A stretch of 64,000 nt of DNA from AP-15 sp963703855. Its GTDB lineage: Bacteria; Pseudomonadota; Alphaproteobacteria; ATCC43930; CGMCC-115725. Positions 1 through 8,193 of the stretch are shown in pieces (the stretch's first letter is position 1; the number at the start of each line of letters is the position of its first letter). Made by a program: the position numbers and the translations under genes. The notes under the pieces are model-generated. The model searched no databases. It saw nothing but the letters and a program-made list of their open reading frames with translations, and was not told the DNA's origin. Location of the stretch: contig CAVPFW010000024.1 in NCBI GenBank assembly GCA_963703855.1, positions 12,053-76,052 on the forward strand, read 5' to 3'.

Positions 1-383
1 CGCTCGGCCCAGCGCGCGACCACCGTCGGCGCCGACCCCGGCAGCATCGTGTAGGTGCGGATCTCGTAGAGATTGCCGTGCTGCCGCGGCGTGAAGGCCG
101 GGCAGAACGGCGCCGCGACGACGATCTTGCTCTCCATCTCGACGATGAATTCCTGGATCTTCGGCGGCCAGTTGGGGATCGACTGCGAGCGCACCCGGGT
201 GCGGTGCTGCAGATCGTCATAAGGCCAGATGTGGATGATCCGGTTCAGCGGCCCGACTTCGGTGTGAAAGAACGCGCCGAGCGGCGACACTTTGACCCGT
301 TCGGTCAGGGCCTCGCCGAACCGCTTCTCGACCTCCGGCACGGAGCCCGGCTGCAACCGATAGGTGCGCATCTCAAAGATCAT
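1..383 (-). CDS. NIPSNAP family protein, partial (3' end beyond window)
   Basis: The minus-strand reading frame begins at the ATG at 381-383 and runs off the window edge, giving about 127 residues. It opens with MIFEMRTYRLQPGSVPEVE and later has a second NLYEIRTYTMLPGSAP segment. The paired (Y/F)E(I/M)RTY motifs are the hallmark of the two ferredoxin-like halves of NIPSNAP proteins. NIPSNAP proteins are small dimeric alpha/beta-barrel proteins, in bacteria often near catabolic genes, and their biochemical role is poorly defined. The C-terminus is missing only because the window starts here. Confidence 0.8.
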   Translation of the reverse strand, partial: MIFEMRTYRLQPGSVPEVEKRFGEALTERVKVSPLGAFFHTEVGPLNRIIHIWPYDDLQHRTRVRSQSIPNWPPKIQEFIVEMESKIVVAAPFCPAFTPRQHGNLYEIRTYTMLPGSAPTVVARWAE

Positions 384-464
384 CGACCTGCTCCCGTCGT
401 CATGAGTTCAGCGCCGCGCATTCTAGAGCCGCAAGGGGTCCTGTCAAACGCGGCGCCGCACCCC

Positions 465-1520
465 TCAGCCTGCGTTGCGGCGGCGGCGGCCGAGGACGCC
501 CATCCCGAGCAGGCCGCCGGCGAGCAGCAGCAGCGATGCCGGCTCGGGCGTGGCCGCCACCGGGTTGGCCAGGAGCCCGATCGTGCTGTCGTTATTATTC
601 ACATAAAAGCCGACGAGCTGGTTCTTGTCGTTGATGCCGTTGAGGGTCGTCGTGCCGAGCCCGAACGGGTCGTCGACGTTCTGGAAGGTGTCGGTAGCGA
701 TATCGAACAGCAGGCCATGCTGAACGCCGGTCGAGTTGGTGTAGACGCCGACCGCGAGTCCGTTGTCGTTCAACCCGAACAGCTGCGTCCCTTTCGAGCC
801 GGTCGGATCGATCGTCGAGAAGGCGCCGCCGACGTCGAGAAAGCCGTGAAAGACGCCGCCGGCATCGGTATAGAACCCGGCGATCACGCCCGCATTGTTG
901 ATCGCGGCCGCGGTGGTGTTGCCCACGGCCAACGGATCGTTGATGTCGGTGGAGAAGGTCTTGGCCCCGATGTCGTAGGTATAACCGTGGGTAACGTTCG
1001 CGGCGTCGGTATAAAAGCCGACAGCGATATTGCTGTTGTTGACCCCGAGCAGCTGGTTGAACACTGGGGGGTTGGGCGATGTATTCGGGTTGTTGACGTT
1101 GGTAAAACCGCCGCCCTGGTCGACAAAGCCGAAATTGCTGTCGTTCGGCGCCCCATTGTTGGTGTTGGACCAGAACCCGACGGTCACCCCGCCGTCGTTG
1201 AGCCCGGTAACCTGGGTCTGGACCGAGCCCGGGAAGTTCTCGCTGGTGAAGTTGGCCTGCCCATAGGGGGCGACCACGGTATAGCCCTGATTGGGATGGC
1301 CCGCGGCCCCGCTGCCGAAATAGCCGGCGATCTCGCCGGCATTGTTTATCCCCAACTCCTGATTGAAGGTCGGATCGGCATTATTGATGATGTCTTGAAA
1401 TGAATAAGCCGCATGCGCCGTTTGAACGCCCCCCGCGAGCGCGATTGCGGTCAGCGCGCCGATCGTCGCTGCGCGGCGGCCGGAGCGCGCGCAATCGCCT
1501 TGCCATGCCAGCAATTTCAT
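465..1520 (-). CDS. PEP-CTERM sorted protein with HAF-type repeats
   Basis: A 351-residue exported protein. Residues about 1-37 form a signal peptide with a charged start, a hydrophobic TIGALTAIALAGGV core and an AHA cleavage site. The body holds six imperfect repeats of the type (G/N)xN(N/D)xGxxxGFYT, for example NNAGEIAGYF, NDGGVTVGFW, NNSNIAVGFYTD and NNAGVIAGFYTD. These match the probable extracellular HAF-family repeat. The C-terminus has TPEPASLLLLAGGLLGMGV followed by an Arg cluster, a classic PEP-CTERM tail that an exosortase would recognise and cleave. It is probably an exopolysaccharide-associated surface protein. No exosortase gene lies in the window. Confidence 0.85.
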   Translation of the reverse strand: MKLLAWQGDCARSGRRAATIGALTAIALAGGVQTAHAAYSFQDIINNADPTFNQELGINNAGEIAGYFGSGAAGHPNQGYTVVAPYGQANFTSENFPGSVQTQVTGLNDGGVTVGFWSNTNNGAPNDSNFGFVDQGGGFTNVNNPNTSPNPPVFNQLLGVNNSNIAVGFYTDAANVTHGYTYDIGAKTFSTDINDPLAVGNTTAAAINNAGVIAGFYTDAGGVFHGFLDVGGAFSTIDPTGSKGTQLFGLNDNGLAVGVYTNSTGVQHGLLFDIATDTFQNVDDPFGLGTTTLNGINDKNQLVGFYVNNNDSTIGLLANPVAATPEPASLLLLAGGLLGMGVLGRRRRNAG

Positions 1521-2015
1521 AACCGTCCCCGTGTGTCACGTTACGTCCGTTAATCGTTACGCAAAATACGCGCCAAATGCTCGATCACGGAGATCCGCCA
1601 ACATCGTCAGGCGGGTAGGAGCTCGACTGGGGTGAGGTGGATGAGAGATCGTCGGAAATCTTTACACAAATCATCCATCGAAGTGCCGGCTGGTTCCGGT
1701 CTCGTTGGGAAGGAAGTTTTAAATCAAAGGCTTAGACAGCTCACCCGCGAACCGGGTTGCATGTCAAGAATTCCGACAATCACCAGGAGACGGCGGTCGC
1801 CGGCAGGCCCCGACGCGGCGCGCCGAAGCGCGATCCCGGTGAAATCAAAATGTTGGCCTTCGCTCGGCAAGTCGACCGCTGGTGTCAGCAATCCCGACAG
1901 TCGACCGATCGCGACTGATGCCCGCGGCGCGGGCTTCGTCAACCGAGTCCGATGGGTGAACCGGCCGATAACGGTGCGACAGGGGATCGAGACCGGCCGG
2001 CGCTGGCCCCGCGCT
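1521..2015. other. intergenic region, no gene recognised
   Basis: About 495 bases between the start of the PEP-CTERM gene and the end of the nucleoside hydrolase gene. The first 100 bases are relatively AT-rich and should hold the promoter of the PEP-CTERM gene. Open frames here have no recognisable protein features and look like chance frames in GC-rich DNA. Confidence 0.5.
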
Positions 2016-2957
2016 TCAGGGCAGCAGCGCCAGCCTGGCGGTCAACAGGGCGTAAAAGCCATCGGCGTCGACCGTTGTCATGAACCGGGCATTCGCCCTG
2101 CGCCCGGTGACGCCCCACCAGTCGACGACGGTCATGCCAAGGGTCAGCGGGCTCCCCGTCTCGACCGCGACGTTGACTTCGCGGCCGGCGAACAGCGCCG
2201 GGCATAGCAGATAGGCGACGACGCACGGGTCGTGCAATGCCCTGCCGCGGGCCCCGAAGGTTCCGCTGCGGGCTTCGTCGAAATCCGCCAGCAGCCCGGC
2301 GACCGCCGGCCCGCAGCGGTTGCCGAGCGCGTTCAGCGCCGCGAGGCGCGGCGGCGTGCTCAGCACCTGATGGGTGGCGTCGAGCGGGATCATCGCGATC
2401 GGGATGCCGCTGTCGAGCACGATCGCGGCGGCGTGCGGGTCGGCGTGGATGTTGAATTCGGCCGCCGGGGTGACGTTGCCGATTTCGAACCCGGCCCCGC
2501 CCATGACCACCAGTTCGCCGATCCTGGGCGCGATGTCGGGGGCCTTGACCAAGGCCATGGCGATGTCGGTCAGCGGCCCCAAGGCGCACAGGGTCACCGT
2601 GCCCGCCTCGTCCGCGCGCAGGGTGTCGATCAGAAAATCGACGCCGTGCTGTGCTTTGAGCGGCATCGCCGGCTCGGGCAGATGCAGGCGGTCGCCCAAG
2701 CTGTCGCGGTGAATATGCGCCGCCGTCGCCGGCGGGCGGACCAGCGGCCGCGCGCAGCCGGCATGGACGGCGAGGTCGGGGCGTCCCGCCAGCTCGCACA
2801 CCTGCCGGGCATTGCGCTCGGTCTGCGCCAGCGGCAGGTTGCCGGCGACCGCGACGATGCCGAGCACCGCCAATTCCTCGGGTGCGGCCAAGGCCAGCAG
2901 GATCGCGACGGCGTCGTCGATCCCGGGATCGGTATCGATGATGATCCGGCGCGGCAT
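2016..2957 (-). CDS. nucleoside hydrolase (inosine/uridine-preferring family)
   Basis: A 313-residue protein, the usual size for the family. It begins MPRRIIIDTDPGIDDAVAIL. The DTDPGIDDA cluster at residues 8-16 supplies the Asp ligands for the catalytic calcium ion. The later segment NVTPAAEFNIHADPHAA is the family ribose-binding region. The enzyme hydrolyses the N-glycosidic bond of nucleosides to free base and ribose in salvage, and the base preference cannot be read from sequence. Its start lies 8 bases after the stop of the upstream vapC toxin gene. The three genes may be co-transcribed, but no functional link is evident. The ATG is well placed because the Asp motif always sits within the first 10 residues. 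Confidence 0.9.
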   Translation of the reverse strand: MPRRIIIDTDPGIDDAVAILLALAAPEELAVLGIVAVAGNLPLAQTERNARQVCELAGRPDLAVHAGCARPLVRPPATAAHIHRDSLGDRLHLPEPAMPLKAQHGVDFLIDTLRADEAGTVTLCALGPLTDIAMALVKAPDIAPRIGELVVMGGAGFEIGNVTPAAEFNIHADPHAAAIVLDSGIPIAMIPLDATHQVLSTPPRLAALNALGNRCGPAVAGLLADFDEARSGTFGARGRALHDPCVVAYLLCPALFAGREVNVAVETGSPLTLGMTVVDWWGVTGRRANARFMTTVDADGFYALLTARLALLP

Positions 2958-2965
2958 CAGCCGCC

Positions 2966-3403
2966 TCAATGCGGTGCGAACGGATTGAACACCTCGACCT
3001 CGAGCGGATCGAAATGGCGGCGGTTCAGAGTGACCACCACCAGCTCGCGCGCCTTGGCGATCGCCGCGATCGCGACATCGGCGAAACCCGGATGCCGGCC
3101 GGCGGCTTGCGCGGCATCGCCGAGCGCGCCGGCAATCCGCGCCGCCGCAATATCGAAGGGCAGGATACGCTCGGCATAGACGTCCACGACGCGGTCGAAC
3201 CATTGGCGCAGATTGTCGGCCCGCGGCCCGGAGCCCATCCGACGCAATCTGGCGATGCCCGCCTCCACCTCGGCCGCGGTGACGGTCGAAAAATAGAGCG
3301 CGTCGGTCCGATCTTGGAACCACGCGGCCTGTTCCGGGGCCAAAGGGCGCTTGCCGGGGCCGGTTGCGCTCAAAATATTCGTGTCGAGCAGCCAGCCCCT
3401 CAC
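2966..3403 (-). CDS. vapC: VapC-family PIN-domain toxin (module 1)
   Basis: A 145-residue PIN-domain protein. The GTG start at 3401-3403 shares four bases (GTGA) with the antitoxin stop codon, which indicates translational coupling. The N-terminus reads MRGWLLDTNILSATG, where the LLDTN Asp is the first PIN acidic residue. The TAAEVEAGIARL segment gives the Glu, and FADVAIAAIAKA with VVTLNRRHF gives the C-terminal acidic and DxR-like region. VapC toxins are metal-dependent RNases that cut tRNA or other RNA and are held inactive by the cognate antitoxin. The toxin follows the antitoxin gene, the canonical order. Confidence 0.9.
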   Translation of the reverse strand: MRGWLLDTNILSATGPGKRPLAPEQAAWFQDRTDALYFSTVTAAEVEAGIARLRRMGSGPRADNLRQWFDRVVDVYAERILPFDIAAARIAGALGDAAQAAGRHPGFADVAIAAIAKARELVVVTLNRRHFDPLEVEVFNPFAPH

Positions 3404-3663
3404 AGCTCGGCCTCGCGGAGGGGTGATTGGTCGCGTTCGATCTCGATATCCTCGGGAATGCCGAGGAGAAGGTCGGCAAAGCTCGGGCGTTCGGTCGGAT
3501 AGAGCCGCCGGGCATGCTCGACCGGCACCACGACGGCCGCGGTCCGCCCGTGCTTGGTGATCGCCGTGGCTTCGCCGCGCTCGGCCGCCGCGACGACGGC
3601 GGAGAGAGAAGCCTTGGCATCGCGCAGACGCAGCGTCCTCACCCTCGCCTCCCTGGTGACCAC
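3400..3663 (-). CDS. Phd/YefM-type antitoxin of vapC module 1
   Basis: An 87-residue protein if the GTG at 3661-3663 is used. An internal GTG seven codons later, reading MRTLRLRDAKASLSAVV, is an equally reasonable start. The pattern LRDAKASLSAVVAAAERGE followed by AITKHGRTAAVVVPVE is the Phd/YefM fold: an N-terminal DNA-binding and dimerisation part, then a C-terminal toxin-binding tail. It overlaps vapC by four bases. The perfect inverted repeat at 3662-3677 sits at the start codon and is the likely site of autoregulation. Confidence 0.85.
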   Translation of the reverse strand: MVTREARVRTLRLRDAKASLSAVVAAAERGEATAITKHGRTAAVVVPVEHARRLYPTERPSFADLLLGIPEDIEIERDQSPLREAEL

Positions 3664-3677
3664 AAGTAGTCACTTGT
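3662..3677. promoter_or_regulatory. inverted repeat, candidate antitoxin operator
   Basis: ACAAGT and ACTTGT arms are separated by four bases (AGTC), forming a perfect 6+6 inverted repeat over the proposed translation start of antitoxin 1. Position and symmetry fit an autoregulatory operator bound by the antitoxin or the antitoxin-toxin complex. Binding is inferred, not shown. Confidence 0.45.
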
Positions 3678-3897
3678 AGCGCCGCCATGAGATCCCCGCA
3701 AGGGCTCGGGGCCGATTACTCCTCCGGCGCCCCGCCTTGCGCAAACCGACGATCAGCTCTTTGATCCCGGCGATGACCCCGGCCGGGAGCGGTGTTGACG
3801 CCGATCCTGATCCTGCGCGGCACCTTGAGGGAGCCGTGCTGATTGCGGTCCTGACCAAAACCAACCATATATAGTCAGAAATGGATGGGAGCGGCAA

Positions 3898-4143
3898 ATG
3901 CCGGTTTGGCAGATCCAGCACGCCAAGGCGCGATTGAGCGAAGTAATCGAACGGGCGCGGAGCGAGGGTCCCCAGACGATCACGCGCCACGGCGCCGAGC
4001 GTGCGGTCGTGCTGTCGATCGAGGACTATCGTGCCCTCGTTGCGCAAAAGCCCGATTTCAAGGCGTATCTGCTCGGCGGCCCGAAAGTCGATGACTTTAC
4101 CATCGAGCGCGACCTCGACACGGGCCGCCCCGTCGATTTGTGA
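3898..4143 (+). CDS. Phd/YefM-type antitoxin (module 2)
   Basis: An 81-residue protein starting MPVWQIQHAKARLSEVIERA, with TITRHGAERAVVLSIEDYR in the middle. The AKARLSEVIERA plus (I/V)TRHGxxxAVVLSxExY combination is diagnostic for Phd/YefM antitoxins. The tail ERDLDTGRPVDL is the toxin-binding end. The upstream stretch contains the AT-rich segment ACCATATATAGT, a near-palindrome that could be the promoter or operator. The module is transcribed divergently from module 1, with about 230 bases between them. Confidence 0.88.
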   Translation: MPVWQIQHAKARLSEVIERARSEGPQTITRHGAERAVVLSIEDYRALVAQKPDFKAYLLGGPKVDDFTIERDLDTGRPVDL

Positions 4144-4562
4144 TCATGGCGTCGCGCTACCTTCTCGACACGAACATCGTTTCGGAAACCCGCAAAACGT
4201 TGGCCGCTCCCGGTGTAGCCGCTTTCATCCGAGCGGCTCAATCGACGGCTTTGTTCATCAGCGTGCTGACTTTGGGCGAGTTGCGCAAAGGCGTCGCGGC
4301 GCGCAGGCGAACCGATGCGATCTCGGCCGGGCGACTCGGAATTTGGGTGGACGGCATCGAAACGACATTTGCCGATCGCGTGCTGCCGGTGGATGCGGCC
4401 GTCGCGCGGATCTGGGGCGAGCTTTCCGCCGGCCGCAGCTTGCCGGTGATCGACACCCTGATCGCCGCCACCGCGATGGCCGGCGGCCTGACCCTCGTCA
4501 CTCGAAACACCCGCGACTTTACCGCGATCGGCGTGCCGCTGCTCGATCCCTGGCAGGGCTGA
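4140..4562 (+). CDS. vapC: PIN-domain toxin, VapC/FitB-like (module 2)
   Basis: Up to 140 residues. A GTG at 4140 overlaps the antitoxin stop by GTGA, and an ATG at 4146 (MASRYLLDTNIVSE) is an alternative start. RYLLDTNIVSE carries the first PIN Asp, LTLGELRKG the Glu, and LPVIDTLIAATAMAGGLTLVTRN the third acidic site and DTLIAATA motif typical of FitB-like PIN toxins. It would act as a metal-dependent RNase neutralised by the preceding antitoxin. The last codons and stop are part of a short direct repeat that recurs at 4659-4691. Confidence 0.9.
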   Translation: MIMASRYLLDTNIVSETRKTLAAPGVAAFIRAAQSTALFISVLTLGELRKGVAARRRTDAISAGRLGIWVDGIETTFADRVLPVDAAVARIWGELSAGRSLPVIDTLIAATAMAGGLTLVTRNTRDFTAIGVPLLDPWQG

Positions 4563-4691
4563 GCGCCGGGAGCAGAGTCAGCGCTAGGGCGGGTTACGCT
4601 TCCGCGCAACCCGCCATCGGTTGCATGCGGCACGGCGGGTTACACCCGCCCTACACACTGGCAGGGCTGAGCGCCGGGAGCAGGGTTAGCG
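4551..4691. repeat. direct repeats flanking a GGCGGGTT-rich element
   Basis: The segment at 4551-4583 recurs at 4659-4691. The first 25 bases match exactly, and both copies contain the TGA that ends the upstream vapC. Between them lie about 75 bases with inverted GGCGGGTT/AACCCGCC and GGCGGGTTACACCCGCC motifs, resembling REP-type intergenic repeats. The second copy overlaps the sdhB stop codon region. Confidence 0.6.
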
Positions 4692-5465
4692 GCGCAATAC
4701 CATCAGCTTTTTGATCTCGGCGATGGCCTTGGCCGGGTTCAGGCCCTTGGGGCAGGTCCGGGTGCAGTTCATGATGGTGTGGCAACGGTAGAGCCGGAAT
4801 GGGTCTTCGAGCGCGTCGAGCCGCTCGCCGGCCGCCTCGTCGCGGCTGTCGGCGATCCAGCGATAGGCCTGCAGCAAGACCGCCGGCCCCAGATAGCGCT
4901 CGCCGCTCCACCAATAGCTCGGGCAGGCGGTGGTGCAGCAGAAGCACAGGATGCATTCCCACAAGCCGTCGAGCTGGTCGCGCTCCTCGACCGATTGCGG
5001 GCGCTCGCGGTCGGGAGAGGCGGCGCTCGCGGTCTGCAGCCAGGGTTCTATCGACTGATACTGAGCGGCGATGTGGGTCAGGTCGGGGACCAGGTCCTTG
5101 ATCACCGGCAGGTGCGGCAACGGGTAGATCCGCACCGTGCCGCGGATGTCCGCGATCGCCTTGATGCAGGCCAGGGTGTTGACCCCGTCGATGTTCATCG
5201 CGCACGAGCCGCACACCCCTTCCCGGCACGAGCGGCGAAAGGTCAGGGTCGTGTCGATCTCGTTCTTGATCTTGATCAGCGCGTCGAGAACCATCGGGCC
5301 GCATTGGTCGAGATCGACGGCAAAGCTGTCGATGACCGGGTTGTTGCCGTCGTCGGGGTTCCAGCGGTAGATCTTGAACTCGCGCACCCGTGCTGCCCCC
5401 GGCGGCGCCCCGACCCGCTTGCCGGGACCCGGTCTCGATTTCGCCGGCAGGGTGAATTCAGCCAT
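4686..5465 (-). CDS. sdhB: succinate dehydrogenase iron-sulfur subunit
   Basis: A 259-residue protein of normal length. The N-terminal ferredoxin-like domain has CREGVCGSC with Cys80, 85, 88 and a fourth Cys at 100, the [2Fe-2S] site. The C-terminal domain has CILCFCCTTAC (171, 174, 177, 181) and CHTIMNCTRTC (228, 234, 238), which ligate the [4Fe-4S] and [3Fe-4S] clusters. It carries electrons from SdhA flavin to quinone in complex II. It is the last gene of the sdhCDAB operon, 24 bases after sdhA. Confidence 0.97.
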   Translation of the reverse strand: MAEFTLPAKSRPGPGKRVGAPPGAARVREFKIYRWNPDDGNNPVIDSFAVDLDQCGPMVLDALIKIKNEIDTTLTFRRSCREGVCGSCAMNIDGVNTLACIKAIADIRGTVRIYPLPHLPVIKDLVPDLTHIAAQYQSIEPWLQTASAASPDRERPQSVEERDQLDGLWECILCFCCTTACPSYWWSGERYLGPAVLLQAYRWIADSRDEAAGERLDALEDPFRLYRCHTIMNCTRTCPKGLNPAKAIAEIKKLMVLRR

Positions 5466-5489
5466 CGCGGCGATCCGCGGCTGCGGCGC

Positions 5490-7283
5490 TCAATAGACGC
5501 GCGCCTTGGGCGGGAAGGCCTGCACCTCGTTCGACAAGGTGTAGAGGTGGACCGGGCGGTAGCCGATCCTGACCACGCCGTCGCGGTCGAGCCGGACGAC
5601 CGTGTGCCTGAGCCATTTGGCGTCGTCGCGCTCGGGGTAGTCCTCGCGGGCGTGCGCCCCGCGGCTCTCGGTGCGGTTCTCGGCCGAGTGCAGGGTCACC
5701 ACCGCCTGTTGCAGTAGATTTTCGAGCTCGAGCGCTTCGGCGAGGTCGCTGTTCCAAATCATCGAGCGGTCAGTGATGCCGAGATCGGTAAAGCTCATAG
5801 CCACCCGGTCGATCCTTTCCACCCCCTCCTTGAGCACCTCGGCGGTGCGGAAGACGGCGCAGTTGCTCTGCATGACGCGCTGCATGTCGAGCCGGATCTC
5901 ACTGGTCTTGCGCGGGCCGTGCGAATGGCGCACCGCGTCGAGCCGCGCGACCGCCTCGTCGCCGGCAGATTTTGCCAGCGGCTGGTGCGGCGTCCCCGGG
6001 CGGATCAGCTCGGCGGCGCGGTGGGCGGCGGCGCGGCCGAACACTACGATGTCGAGCAAGGAATTGCAGCCGAGCCGGTTGGCGCCGTGCACCGAGACGC
6101 AGGCCGCCTCGCCGATTGCCATCAGCCCCGGCACGACGCGCTCGGGGTCGTCGGCGGTCGGGCTCAGCACCTCGCCGTGATAGTTGGTCGGAATGCCGCC
6201 CATGTTGTAGTGCGCCGTCGGCAACACCGGGATCGGCTCGCGCGTAACCTCGACGCCGGCAAAGATCTTCGCCGTCTCCGAGATGCCCGGCAGGCGCTGG
6301 TGCAGCACCTGCGGCGCCAGATGCTCGAGGTGCAGCAGAATGTGGTCTTTCGCCGGGCCGCAGCCGCGTCCTTCGCGGATCTCGACGGTCATCGCCCGGC
6401 TGACGACGTCGCGCGAGGCCAGATCCTTGGCGTGCGGCGCATAACGCTCCATGAAGCGCTCGCCCTCGGAGTTGGTCAGATAGCCGCCTTCGCCGCGCGC
6501 GCCCTCGGTGATCAGGCAGCCCGCGCCATAGATGCCGGTCGGATGGAACTGGATGAACTCCATGTCCTGCAACGGCAGGCCCGCCCGCAGCACCATCGCG
6601 TTGCCGTCGCCGGTGCAGGTATGGGCCGAGGTGCAGGAGAAATAGGTGCGGCCGTAACCGCCGGTGGCGAGGAGCACGAGATGGGCATGAAAGCGGTGCA
6701 GAGTGCCGTCTTCGAGGTTCCAGGCCATGACCCCGCGGCAGGCGCCCTCGTCGTCGGTGATCAGGTCGAGCACGAAATATTCGACAAAGAACTGCGCGTT
6801 GCGCTTCAGGCACTGCTGGTAGAGCGTGTGAATGATCGCGTGCCCGGTGCGGTCGGCGGCGGCGCAGGCGCGCTTGGCCATGTCGCCCTCGCCGTAATCG
6901 ACGAGATGCCCGCCGAACGGCCGCTGATAGATCAGCCCATCTTCGGTGCGCGAGAACGGCACGCCGAAATGCTCGAGCTCGATGACCGCCGGGATCGCGT
7001 TCCTGCACATGTATTCGATCGCGTCCTGGTCGCCGAGCCAGTCCGAGCCCTTGACCGTGTCGTACATGTGCCAGCGCCAGTCGTCCTCGCCCATGTTGGC
7101 CAGCGCAGCGCTGATCCCGCCCTGCGCCGCGACGGTATGGCTGCGGGTCGGGAAGACCTTGCTGATGCAGGCGGTCTCGAGCCCTTCGGCGGTACAGCCG
7201 AGGGTCGCGCGCAGCCCGGCGCCGCCGGCGCCGACGACGACCACGTCATAAGCGTGATCGGTAATCTGGTAGGCGGGCGGCAT
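5490..7283 (-). CDS. sdhA: succinate dehydrogenase flavoprotein subunit
   Basis: A 597-residue protein that oxidises succinate to fumarate in the TCA cycle and respiratory chain. GAGGAG at residues 18-23 is the FAD dinucleotide-binding loop. His49 in RSHTVAAQGGI is the residue that binds FAD covalently. HPTGIYGAG and GANRLGCNSLLD are conserved active-site and flavin-contact segments. The C-terminal helical domain is complete. The gene sits between sdhD (18 bases upstream) and sdhB. No frameshift is seen. Confidence 0.97.
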   Translation of the reverse strand: MPPAYQITDHAYDVVVVGAGGAGLRATLGCTAEGLETACISKVFPTRSHTVAAQGGISAALANMGEDDWRWHMYDTVKGSDWLGDQDAIEYMCRNAIPAVIELEHFGVPFSRTEDGLIYQRPFGGHLVDYGEGDMAKRACAAADRTGHAIIHTLYQQCLKRNAQFFVEYFVLDLITDDEGACRGVMAWNLEDGTLHRFHAHLVLLATGGYGRTYFSCTSAHTCTGDGNAMVLRAGLPLQDMEFIQFHPTGIYGAGCLITEGARGEGGYLTNSEGERFMERYAPHAKDLASRDVVSRAMTVEIREGRGCGPAKDHILLHLEHLAPQVLHQRLPGISETAKIFAGVEVTREPIPVLPTAHYNMGGIPTNYHGEVLSPTADDPERVVPGLMAIGEAACVSVHGANRLGCNSLLDIVVFGRAAAHRAAELIRPGTPHQPLAKSAGDEAVARLDAVRHSHGPRKTSEIRLDMQRVMQSNCAVFRTAEVLKEGVERIDRVAMSFTDLGITDRSMIWNSDLAEALELENLLQQAVVTLHSAENRTESRGAHAREDYPERDDAKWLRHTVVRLDRDGVVRIGYRPVHLYTLSNEVQAFPPKARVY

Positions 7284-7301
7284 CGTGCGGCTCCCGATCA
7301 G

Positions 7302-7697
7302 CTAGCTCGCGGCTCCGAGCGCCAGGGTCAGCACGGCGACGATGCCGGCGACGGCCAGGGCGATGCAGGCCAGGCGGACGATCACCACCAGGCCGAGCCT
7401 GGCGAGGTCGGCGTGGACGTAATCTTCGATCACGACCTGGAGCCCGAGGGAGGCGTGGTAGAAGGTCGCGATCAGCAGCAGCACCAGCAGGATCGCCGGC
7501 AGCGGCCGGCCGGCCCAGTCCTGCATGGTGTCGAGATCGGCCCCCACGAGGCGGATCAGCGCGATCACGAACCACAGGCCCAGCGGCACCAGCGCCACCG
7601 CGGTGACGCGCTGAAGCCACCAATGCTCGACCCCTTCCTTCGCCGAGCCGAGACCGATCGCCCGGCCGAGCGGCGAACGCATCCGCGAGGCCGCCAT
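7302..7697 (-). CDS. sdhD: succinate dehydrogenase membrane anchor subunit
   Basis: A 131-residue protein with three hydrophobic segments. RVTAVALVPLGLW begins the first, LPAILLVLLLIATFYHASLGLQ contains the heme-ligand-type His in helix II, and LACIALAVAGIVAVLTLAL is the third. HxSLGLQxVIEDYV is characteristic of alphaproteobacterial SdhD. It anchors complex II and forms the quinone and heme site with SdhC. One base separates it from sdhC. Confidence 0.93.
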   Translation of the reverse strand: MAASRMRSPLGRAIGLGSAKEGVEHWWLQRVTAVALVPLGLWFVIALIRLVGADLDTMQDWAGRPLPAILLVLLLIATFYHASLGLQVVIEDYVHADLARLGLVVIVRLACIALAVAGIVAVLTLALGAAS

Positions 7698-7698
7698 C

Positions 7699-8091
7699 TC
7701 AATAAACCCAGCGCGAGATCCCGGCGACCCAGGCGATCACGGTCAGCGTCATCGCCGCGGCGATGACGATCCAGCCCCCTATATAGGTGGATTTGAGGTC
7801 GAGCGCATGGCCGGTGTCCCAGACGAGATGCCGGACACCATTGCACAAATGGTAGAACAGCGCCGCGGTCCACCCCAGCAGCAGGACGATCCCAAGCCAG
7901 GAGCCGAGAAAATCGGCGACCTCGGCGTAGGCGTCCGGGCCCGAAGCCGCTGCGACCAGCCACCACACCAGCAGGATCCCGCCGATGCTCAGCGCCACGC
8001 CGGTGGCGCGGTGCAGGATCGACAGGACCGAGGTGAGTTGCCAGCGATAGATCTGAAGGTGCGGCGAAAGCGGCCGGTCGGCGGATCTCAT
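7699..8091 (-). CDS. sdhC: succinate dehydrogenase cytochrome b556 subunit
   Basis: A 130-residue integral membrane protein. RPLSPHLQIYRW and SILHRATGVAL are the family signature near the quinone site. FYHLCNGVRHLVWDTG carries the His residues that ligate heme b. Three transmembrane segments are visible. It is the first gene of the sdhCDAB operon and reads in frame from the ATG at 8089-8091. A weak Shine-Dalgarno-like GGGAC lies upstream. Confidence 0.94.
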   Translation of the reverse strand: MRSADRPLSPHLQIYRWQLTSVLSILHRATGVALSIGGILLVWWLVAAASGPDAYAEVADFLGSWLGIVLLLGWTAALFYHLCNGVRHLVWDTGHALDLKSTYIGGWIVIAAAMTLTVIAWVAGISRWVY

Positions 8092-8164
8092 CTAAAACAG
8101 TCCCGGCATCGACTTCCTCTTGCCACCGTCGCGACAGCGCGGCAACGGCGTGCGGCGCGGGTGT

Positions 8165-8193
8165 GACTTAGACCCCGCTCCCGGAGGTGTCAA
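8165..8193 (-). promoter_or_regulatory. candidate sdhCDAB promoter
   Basis: On the minus strand a consensus TTGACA (8188-8193) is followed 15-17 bases later by TCTAAG/TAAGTC, upstream of sdhC. The -35 overlaps the stop codon of the CoA-lyase gene. The -35 match is perfect but the -10 is poor, so the exact start site is uncertain. Confidence 0.4.

Noticed and set aside
78..1403. A 441-residue open frame on the plus strand
   Set aside because: It is antisense to the NIPSNAP and PEP-CTERM genes, with Arg/Val/Asp-rich text and no family features. It is a GC-driven shadow frame.
2016..3620. A 534-residue minus-strand frame
   Set aside because: Only its last 313 residues are a real protein (nucleoside hydrolase). 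The rest is out of frame with vapC and the antitoxin.
5919..7766. A 615-residue plus-strand frame
   Set aside because: It is antisense to sdhA and sdhD, which are unmistakable. This frame is compositional only.
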